Source: Gemmatimonadota bacterium
GTDB taxonomy: Bacteria; Gemmatimonadota; Gemmatimonadetes; Gemmatimonadales; GWC2-71-9
Direction of reading: 5' to 3'
Assembly: GCA_029862935.1 (NCBI GenBank)
Contig: JAOTWK010000068.1
Span: 1-11,700 of the forward strand
DNA length: 11,700 bases
Part shown: in pieces, positions 1-5,500 of the stretch
Numbering within the stretch: position 1 is the stretch's first letter
Layout: every line of letters begins with the position of its first letter
Notes under the pieces: generated by a model
The model's input: only the letters and a program-made list of their open reading frames with translations
Told to the model about the DNA's origin: nothing
The model's database searches: none
Program-made: the position numbers and the translations under genes

Positions 1-875
1 TTGGCGAGGTGTACAGCAACTACTCCCTACTCAAGTTCACGCCTGCGATTGCCTTTGAGGCCACGCCGCAGTTGTGGATCGGCGTGGCGGCGAACGTGGA
101 CTGGGCAAGCCTGGCCGTGCAACCCATGACGGTCGCGGCGCCGGACTTCCATCCGGGAACGACGAGTCGCTACTACGCCGACGCGTCAGCCACGGATGGC
201 GCGTTCGGATTCGGCTTTCACGGCGGCGTGCTTTTCCAAGTCAACGACATGATCGCCCTCGGTGCGTCGTACTCAAGCGAGCAGTTCTTCCAAGAGTTCG
301 AGTGGAACTCCACGGTGGCCAACCCCAACCTGCCCGAGTTCGGGACACCAAAGACGATCACGTTCAAGTTGAACGTCCCCGCGATGGCGGCAGGAGGTAT
401 CGCGATCCAGGCTCTGCCGAACCTGACCTTGGCTGGGGACTTTCGGTACTTGTTCTACGAGAGCACCGACGGCTTCTCGCTGGCCGACCCGCAGATCCCG
501 TTCAACGCCGACGGCTCGGTGGATGGCTTTGGGTGGGAAGACATCTACAGCATCCACGCGGGCTTTGAGTTCTGGCCCACGGAGCAAGTGGCACTGCGCG
601 GCGGGTACAACTACACGCAGAACCCAGTGCCTGACGGACTGGCGATGATCAACATCCCAGCACCCGCGATCGTGCAACATCACGCGACTGTCGGTATTGG
701 CTACACTGTGTCGCGCCGCTTCCAGATCAGCGCTGGGTACTACCGCGCCTTCGAGAATAGCGGCACGGGCCCGCTGTTGAACCCGGCCGTGCCCGCCGGT
801 AGCACCGTGACGAACACGATGCAGGAGGATTCGTTCTCGATGCAGTTCTCCTTCGCCACGCGGGGCGGGATGTAG
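1..875 (+). CDS. FadL/OMPP1-family outer-membrane transport protein (C-terminal part)
   Basis: This is the C-terminal ~290 residues of a FadL/OMPP1/TodX-type beta-barrel, which lets long-chain fatty acids or other hydrophobic compounds cross the outer membrane. The frame is already open at the first bases and there is no signal peptide or start context, so the gene begins upstream of the window. The GTG at 9 is probably internal. Family features are visible in order: a PAIAFEATPQLWIG strand, GALGASY-like alternating strands around the middle, a plug-barrel strand pair around FKLNVPAMAAGGIAIQ, and the characteristic GYNYTQNPVPDG segment followed by a GIGYTVSRRFQISAGYY hairpin. The last strand is FSMQFSFATRGGM, so the protein does not end in the usual terminal aromatic residue. 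It stops with TAG and runs tail-to-tail into the next gene, with a shared hairpin between them. The family call is firm; the substrate is unknown. Confidence 0.85.
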   Translation, partial: GEVYSNYSLLKFTPAIAFEATPQLWIGVAANVDWASLAVQPMTVAAPDFHPGTTSRYYADASATDGAFGFGFHGGVLFQVNDMIALGASYSSEQFFQEFEWNSTVANPNLPEFGTPKTITFKLNVPAMAAGGIAIQALPNLTLAGDFRYLFYESTDGFSLADPQIPFNADGSVDGFGWEDIYSIHAGFEFWPTEQVALRGGYNYTQNPVPDGLAMINIPAPAIVQHHATVGIGYTVSRRFQISAGYYRAFENSGTGPLLNPAVPAGSTVTNTMQEDSFSMQFSFATRGGM

Positions 876-913
876 TCACCAAGCGTGACATAGCGGTTTG
901 ATCACCAAGGAAG

Positions 914-951
914 AACGAGGCTCCGTTCGATCCACCGAACGGAGCCTCGTT
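914..951. terminator. Bidirectional hairpin terminator between convergent genes
   Basis: A perfect 16-bp inverted repeat (left arm 914-929, right arm 936-951) encloses a 6-nt loop. It lies 39 nt after the FadL-like stop and 21 nt before the stop of the minus-strand lipoprotein gene. The minus-strand exit side is pyrimidine-rich (CTTCCTT). The plus-strand exit has only two T residues, so intrinsic termination is better supported for the minus-strand unit. The position between two convergent stops supports a shared terminator. Confidence 0.8.
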
Positions 952-971
952 GCGTTCGCGCCTTCGGGCGG

Positions 972-1583
972 CTACTGCGGCTCGCGAACGATGCCGTACG
1001 ACTGCACACGCAACGTGCTGCCGTCACGCGTCCCGACGAGCCACACTTTGGCCCCAGGCTTCGTGCGGAGCCTCTCGGGTGCGGCTTCCAACCGCAGCGT
1101 ATCGGTTCCCACCACGTGGAGCGCACCCTCACGCAAGCTCAAGATCCCAACTACCGGCTTAGCGCCTCCCACGGAGACGATCTCGTAGCCTGCGACATCC
1201 AGTGCACGTGGCGGTGTGGGCGGTGCGTTGTCGACCGGCTTGCCCCACGCCCGCAGCTCGGCGCCCTCGAGATTCTTTAGCTCGTCACGCAACATGCCTC
1301 GGAGGCTCACACTCGACCCACCGGCCTGGAGTACGAGCTGCTCGAGCGGCATCGCGCCGACCATTCGCACGACACCGACGACCACGGAATCACCGGGTCG
1401 CTGCCTTGGAGCCGCCGCGACTTCCAGTTCGAGCGGCACGGAGACGGTCTCAACCGGCACGGCGGCAGGTGCCGCCACCATTGCGGTCTCACTCGTGTCC
1501 CCCTGACCTGCGCGAGGCATCTCTTCTCCGCTCGCGCAGGCGAGGAGGCACGCACCAATCACGATCATCATCGATGTACGCAT
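972..1583 (-). CDS. Small lipoprotein with two similar beta-rich halves
   Basis: The function is not recognised. The ATG at 1583 gives 203 residues and a lipoprotein signal: a short hydrophobic stretch MMIVIGACLLAC with lipobox L-L-A-C at Cys16, followed by a low-complexity Ala/Pro linker to about residue 50. A longer reading from 1613 adds ten residues ahead of the signal and has no good ribosome site. The start at 1583 is preceded by AGGGGGAG. The mature part has two segments of similar layout: about 68-115 (GVVRMVG... SLRGMLRDELKNLEGAELRAWG) and about 140-198 (GILSLREGALHVVG... LRTKPGAKVWLVG). Both look like small OB-like beta-barrels, which is inference from the strand and glycine pattern. 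The gene sits 8 nt after the metallopeptidase stop on the same strand, so they are very likely co-transcribed. A role as a periplasmic or surface partner of that protease is possible but unproven. Confidence 0.7.
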   Translation of the reverse strand: MRTSMMIVIGACLLACASGEEMPRAGQGDTSETAMVAAPAAVPVETVSVPLELEVAAAPRQRPGDSVVVGVVRMVGAMPLEQLVLQAGGSSVSLRGMLRDELKNLEGAELRAWGKPVDNAPPTPPRALDVAGYEIVSVGGAKPVVGILSLREGALHVVGTDTLRLEAAPERLRTKPGAKVWLVGTRDGSTLRVQSYGIVREPQ

Positions 1584-1594
1584 CGCTCCCCCTA
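1584..1594 (-). promoter_or_regulatory. Ribosome site formed across the upstream stop codon
   Basis: On the minus strand the TAG stop of the metallopeptidase (1594-1592) runs directly into GGGGAGCG and then the ATG at 1583. The Shine-Dalgarno AGGGGGAG therefore begins inside the stop codon. This decides the lipoprotein start and suggests that ribosomes ending the large gene re-initiate on the small one. Confidence 0.65.
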
Positions 1595-4462
1595 TTGCAC
1601 CCGAACGATCCACAGTTGCGGCCGCATCGCGGTGCCGAGCACCGCATCGGATAGATCCCGCACCCGGAGCGCCAACGCCGGGCGCGTGGCACCGACACTG
1701 AGCAGGCTATACGCGGTGCTGCCACCGCGAATGGTCTCCGTCGCGGTGAAACCGCTAAACGCGCGTGGTGTCGGGGCCAATGGCGCTGACGAGTTGAGAC
1801 CGTTCGCAACATCATCGATGTCCCAGCTTGACATGAGGAGGCTCGTATCCGCGCTGGCCACTCGGCCATCCACGTAGTGCATTGCTGCCCATCGCGCGAA
1901 CACGCTGTCCATCTGCACGCCCAGCAGGGCTTCGACGTTTGCGACGCCGTTCAGCGTCGGATTGGCATCGATCCAATCACGCGTGAGCGCGGTCTCGCCT
2001 CCCGGATAGCTCTGCCCGAACCGGTCCGCCACGTACCGCTGGAACGACCACGAGGCACCGTAGAACCAGAAGGGTTCGCATGGTATAGTGGGGTCGTTGT
2101 TGATCGATCCACTGCCAAACAGGGTGCACTCCTCCGGCGCGTTCGCGTTGCGCCCGGATGAGCCAGTCCACCCATAGTACTTGGCGAGTGAACTGAACGG
2201 GCCGCGATACCAGCTGCTGCCCGAGCCGGTCAACGCGGTTGAGGCACCGTAGTCGTTGCCCGAAGAATTGCCCAGGATATCGTGACCGACGACCTCCTCC
2301 GCCAATGTGGCTTGGCCTTCCGACTCCCAGGAAGCGAGCCCTGATCCGCCAGCCAGCACGATGCGCCGGCTCTGTTGGATGTTGTGCGCGAACTCGTGCG
2401 CAATGAGCGAGGGCATTTGGAACAGGACTGAGGTCTTGCTGCGGCCAACCGTTCCGGCCACGTTTGCCGGATCGGGCACGTGCCCGTAGAACAGCTCGCC
2501 TTGGTCACTGCTGGCACAGCTGAGAACCGAGAACAAATCTCCGGAGAACACGAACCCGGCGATTGCCCCGCCCAGGAACTTGTTCACCTCGATGGTGAGC
2601 ACGACGAACACGCGCTGGTTGGCATCCAGATCGCTCGGCGGGCCGAAGTAGGTGGTGTCGGCGTCGTAGATATTGAGATCGAAGATGTCGCTCTGCGCCT
2701 GGATGTCCGCGTCGGTCAGCGAATCTGTCGCTGGGTTGTTGAGATCGGTAACGAAGATGCCCGCACTGCCAACCACCTTCACGACAACGTCGATCCCGAT
2801 GGAATCACACGCACTCCCGTCGACGTCCGGCACGTGGAGGCGCAAAGTGTCGCCCACGTTGGGTGGCGCCATCGCCGCGGCCGAGGACCGCGCCGGCGCC
2901 ACCCGCAGTGACGGGTTCTTTACCGGGTCGAGATGTTCCCGCTCCCACTGCCGGATCTTCTGCTCGGCTGCGTAATGTGCTGCGCGTTGCTCGAGCTCCG
3001 GTGTGACTGCGAACTGCACGCGCTGCGCGGCACGGCGCATGGCCGGAGCGGCTGGCAATGCCGGCGCCGACGGGCTCACCCCCTGCTCCGCCGTTAACGT
3101 GACATCCAGGAACGATGTGGGCAGCTCGGCGGCACTGCCGATCCCGACCAGGTATTCCTCTCCCCCGATCGTGGACGGGGAGAACTGAAGACAGAAGTCC
3201 GCCGGATCTTGCACGAGCGTCATTTCGCCCACCGCGAGCGTGACCGCGGCACTTGGCCTCAACGGGTGGCTCAGCACGTTGCTGCTCCCAGCACCCACCG
3301 AAACCTGTACGTCCGCGTCTCGCGTGGGTTTGCAGTCGTACGCCGGGACCGTCACCGTGAGTGAGGTCGCTACCGCCATGGTCACCGTCGCCGCCACGCC
3401 GTCTATCGTCACCGTGTTGTTGGCGGGTGTCGGATCGAACCCGGTTCCCGTGATCGTCGCCGAGGCTCCCTCGACGAGGGTATCGGGTGAGACCGCGGTC
3501 ACCGACAACGTGGATCCCGTGGCCGTGAACGCGACCGGACTGCCCGTGAGACCTGCAACGCTCGCCTGCGCCGTCTGCAGCCCCTCCGTGGGCCCCAATG
3601 TCCACGTGGCTTGCGCCAGGCCGTCGGCCCCAGTTGCAACGGTGGTTGGAGCAACCGATCCGTCCGTCGTGCTGAACGTCACGTCGATTGCCTCGACTCC
3701 GTTGCCGTATTGGTCGCTGACTTCGACCACCAGCGGATTCGGCAGCGCTGTATTGATCAACCCCGTCTGCAGATCTCCCGATACGGAGGCGATCGCATCT
3801 GCCACATCCGGATTGGCGGTGCCCGCGAACTGCGCCGAGCCCGCGCCCGATGCCGGGGTCGCGGTCACGGTGTGGCCGCCGGATGTCGTGCCGAACGTCC
3901 ACTGTGTCGCCACTCTTCCGCTCGCATCGGTTGTCGCACTCGCGGGCGAGACAGATCCTCCGTCGGTCGAAACCGAGAAGTTCACGTTAGCGCTGCCGAT
4001 CGCGACACCCAATCGGTCGTTGATCGCGATGGCCAGGGAATCGGTGAGCACACTCGTGACTTGGGCGCTCTGTGCGTCGCCGCCCAGCTTGGCGACCTGC
4101 GCTGGCACCTGTGCCACGGTCACCGTGGCACTCGCGGACGCCGAGCCGGCCGTTGCCGTTACCATGGCCGTGCCGTTGGCGACGGCCGTGACCGAGCCAC
4201 TGGCGCTCACCGTCGCGACCGCATTGTTCGACGACGTCCAGGTTGGGGTCACCCCCGACATCGTGTTGCCGTTCTGGTCACGGACGGTCGGCGTGAGCTG
4301 GTCAGTCGCGCCGATCGCGTCGAGTGGCACGGCCGTCTTGTTCAATGTCAGTGTCGTGGGGACCGGCGTGGGAGGATTGGTGCCGCCATCCCCACACGCA
4401 AGACCGAACGCCACGACGAGCGCAGCGGACACGAGACGACGAAGCGGGAGCACTCGGGTCAT
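1592..4462 (-). CDS. Large secreted Ig-like/IPT-domain zinc metallopeptidase (M30-like), probable lipoprotein
   Basis: The ATG at 4462 gives 956 residues and has AGGAAGG just upstream. A reading from 4525 adds 21 residues ahead of the signal and is unlikely. The N-terminus has a twin-Arg-containing hydrophobic signal ending FGLAC (Cys23); Gly at -3 makes the lipobox imperfect. Domains in order: a Big_2-type Ig repeat (about 38-120), two Big_1/invasin-like repeats (about 123-215 and 218-314), an IPT/TIG domain (about 316-374), a linker with Ala/Arg-rich helices, then the catalytic region (about 545-900). The catalytic motif HEFAHNIQQ has His689, Glu690 and His693. WESEGQATLAEE follows 23 residues after His689, with Glu715 a likely third zinc ligand, as in gluzincin-type enzymes. 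The motif spacing and the C-terminal layout (FQRYVADRFG... FARWAAMHYVDG) resemble M30 hyicolysin-like peptidases. It probably degrades proteins or peptides at the cell surface. The zinc-protease call is firm; the family name is less certain. Confidence 0.78.
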   Translation of the reverse strand: MTRVLPLRRLVSAALVVAFGLACGDGGTNPPTPVPTTLTLNKTAVPLDAIGATDQLTPTVRDQNGNTMSGVTPTWTSSNNAVATVSASGSVTAVANGTAMVTATAGSASASATVTVAQVPAQVAKLGGDAQSAQVTSVLTDSLAIAINDRLGVAIGSANVNFSVSTDGGSVSPASATTDASGRVATQWTFGTTSGGHTVTATPASGAGSAQFAGTANPDVADAIASVSGDLQTGLINTALPNPLVVEVSDQYGNGVEAIDVTFSTTDGSVAPTTVATGADGLAQATWTLGPTEGLQTAQASVAGLTGSPVAFTATGSTLSVTAVSPDTLVEGASATITGTGFDPTPANNTVTIDGVAATVTMAVATSLTVTVPAYDCKPTRDADVQVSVGAGSSNVLSHPLRPSAAVTLAVGEMTLVQDPADFCLQFSPSTIGGEEYLVGIGSAAELPTSFLDVTLTAEQGVSPSAPALPAAPAMRRAAQRVQFAVTPELEQRAAHYAAEQKIRQWEREHLDPVKNPSLRVAPARSSAAAMAPPNVGDTLRLHVPDVDGSACDSIGIDVVVKVVGSAGIFVTDLNNPATDSLTDADIQAQSDIFDLNIYDADTTYFGPPSDLDANQRVFVVLTIEVNKFLGGAIAGFVFSGDLFSVLSCASSDQGELFYGHVPDPANVAGTVGRSKTSVLFQMPSLIAHEFAHNIQQSRRIVLAGGSGLASWESEGQATLAEEVVGHDILGNSSGNDYGASTALTGSGSSWYRGPFSSLAKYYGWTGSSGRNANAPEECTLFGSGSINNDPTIPCEPFWFYGASWSFQRYVADRFGQSYPGGETALTRDWIDANPTLNGVANVEALLGVQMDSVFARWAAMHYVDGRVASADTSLLMSSWDIDDVANGLNSSAPLAPTPRAFSGFTATETIRGGSTAYSLLSVGATRPALALRVRDLSDAVLGTAMRPQLWIVRVQ

Positions 4463-4566
4463 CTGGCCTTCCTGGAGGTAAAGTTGCACAAGTCTAGGGA
4501 CCCCTGGGTTGAGATGCCACCCCAAGGTAAGCTTGTTAGGACAACGAACTCACAAGGAGTGCACCC
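4463..4566. promoter_or_regulatory. Divergent intergenic region, promoters not resolved
   Basis: These 104 bp separate the starts of the Ig-like metallopeptidase (minus) and the small lipoprotein (plus), so both promoters should lie here. The minus strand has a TAGACT hexamer, 4/6 to the -10 consensus, but no convincing -35 at normal spacing. No plus-strand pair stands out. The only symmetry is a short TTGT-TAGG-ACAA at 4533-4544. Confidence 0.35.
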
Positions 4567-5088
4567 GTGGATCGAGTCCGTGCCATGATCCTCGTCACCA
4601 CGATGCTGATCGCGAGCTGCGGCGGTGAGCCGGCGCGCGATGCTCTCCCCTCTGTCATTGACCGCCCGGATACAGCGGCGCTGACGCCTTCGGTAATGCC
4701 CACCCCAACCGCCCAGCCGCCGCAATCATCACCTCTTGTCGGGATGTGGGAGCTCGAGCGCGATCCTGAACCCGCGAGTCCGACCCGCATGCGGCTGGAA
4801 CTGCACATCGCATCCGTCGTGTCCGGTGCAATCCGCGGCGGGCTTGTTCGGTATTTCGCAGGCAATGTGGGAAGCGACGCCAGCGACTTCTCAGAATTCA
4901 GCGGCGCCGTGTCGGGTGACACGGCCTTTTGGATCTCGATCTGGCCAGCCGGCATGCCAGAAGCGGGATTCAAGCTCCGCGGAAGGCCAGACGGCGACAC
5001 CCTGCACCTGGACACGTTCGTCGTGGGCCCAGACACGCTGAGTGGTGGTGCGGTCGAATGGCTGTTGGTGCGGACGCCGTCCCGCTAG
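4567..5088 (+). CDS. Small lipoprotein with a GxW-type beta domain
   Basis: The gene is not assigned to a known family. The GTG start at 4567 is chosen because AAGGAG (4554-4559) lies 7 nt upstream; the in-frame ATG at 4585 has no ribosome site. The protein is 173 residues. A hydrophobic segment ends in the good lipobox I15-A16-S17-C18, followed by a Pro/Thr/Ser-rich linker to about residue 55, which would place the folded part away from the membrane. The rest (about 57-170) is beta-rich. It opens with VGMWELE, a G-x-W start seen in lipocalin-like small barrels, and alternates hydrophobic strands with Gly/Asp turns. Tail-to-tail with the next gene, only 13 bp separate the stops. It is transcribed alone and divergently from the metallopeptidase. 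The lipid anchor is well supported; the lipocalin-like fold is only a suggestion. Confidence 0.72.
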   Translation: MDRVRAMILVTTMLIASCGGEPARDALPSVIDRPDTAALTPSVMPTPTAQPPQSSPLVGMWELERDPEPASPTRMRLELHIASVVSGAIRGGLVRYFAGNVGSDASDFSEFSGAVSGDTAFWISIWPAGMPEAGFKLRGRPDGDTLHLDTFVVGPDTLSGGAVEWLLVRTPSR

Positions 5089-5101
5089 AACGCGGCCCGG
5101 A

Positions 5102-5500
5102 TCAGCGTTGTTGTAGTCGGAGGCTCGAGCCAGACCGCGACACGAGGTTGAATCCAGGCGCCGCTAGCTCTTGGAGTCCAAAAGAGTAGGCTTCGGCCCC
5201 ATCGAGATCCGGCACCGTAACGAAGAGCAGCGTGCCGGCGGCGAAGTTCCCAGTCACGATGCCCCGCATCTCGCGGTCGCTCACGCGCACGACATGCGCC
5301 GTACACCCCGCACATGCCGCCCTCACGGCGTCGATCGTATACGGCTCTGTCGCCGTTACGGAGAATTGCGCGGCACCCAACTCCGTCCTGGGAGTCACGA
5401 GCTCGACGACCAAGTCACCGGCCTTGGGGCCCGAGTCGCACGTGGACACCACAGCCACAACGAGGGCGAGCGTCGCGAGGCGCACGACACGTTTCATCAT
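5102..5500 (-). CDS. Small exported protein, cohesin-like beta-sandwich, coupled to M6 protease
   Basis: This is a 132-residue protein whose ATG (5500) overlaps the M6 protease stop as ATGA; GGAAGG about 10 nt upstream inside the protease gene supports the start. The second ATG at 5497 is an alternative. The N-terminus MMKRVVRLA plus a hydrophobic run is an export signal. It ends V-S-T-C (Cys21), a weak lipobox because Thr is at -1, so lipidation is plausible but not sure. The mature part (about 25-132) reads as one all-beta domain: GDLVVELVTP, then GAAQFSVTA, a central MRGIVTGNFAAGTLLFVTVPD, and EAYSFGLQELAAPGFNLVS. This succession recalls cohesin or carbohydrate-module beta-sandwiches, which is inference from pattern. 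A Cys-Ala-Gly-Cys pair lies near residue 65. Overlap with a protease that carries a dockerin-like tail suggests a binding partner or anchor. Confidence 0.65.
   Translation of the reverse strand: MMKRVVRLATLALVVAVVSTCDSGPKAGDLVVELVTPRTELGAAQFSVTATEPYTIDAVRAACAGCTAHVVRVSDREMRGIVTGNFAAGTLLFVTVPDLDGAEAYSFGLQELAAPGFNLVSRSGSSLRLQQR

Noticed and set aside
2805..3902. Minus-strand 365-residue frame inside the metallopeptidase gene
   Set aside because: It is a shifted-frame shadow of the same strand, rich in Arg/Gly, with no recognisable domain. The in-frame protease has signal, Ig and catalytic motifs.
3240..4481. Long open frame on the plus strand (413 residues)
   Set aside because: It lies fully antisense to the Ig-like domains of the metallopeptidase. 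Its composition (Ala/Val/Thr/Pro runs) is the expected reverse-frame shadow of repetitive high-GC coding, and it has no ribosome site or family motif.
4463..4525. Upstream ATG start for the Ig-like metallopeptidase
   Set aside because: It would put 21 extra residues in front of a clear signal peptide. The ATG at 4462 has AGGAAGG just upstream.
5089..5109. AACGC/GCGTT inverted repeat at the convergent junction as a terminator
   Set aside because: A 5-bp stem with an 11-nt loop is expected by chance in this composition.
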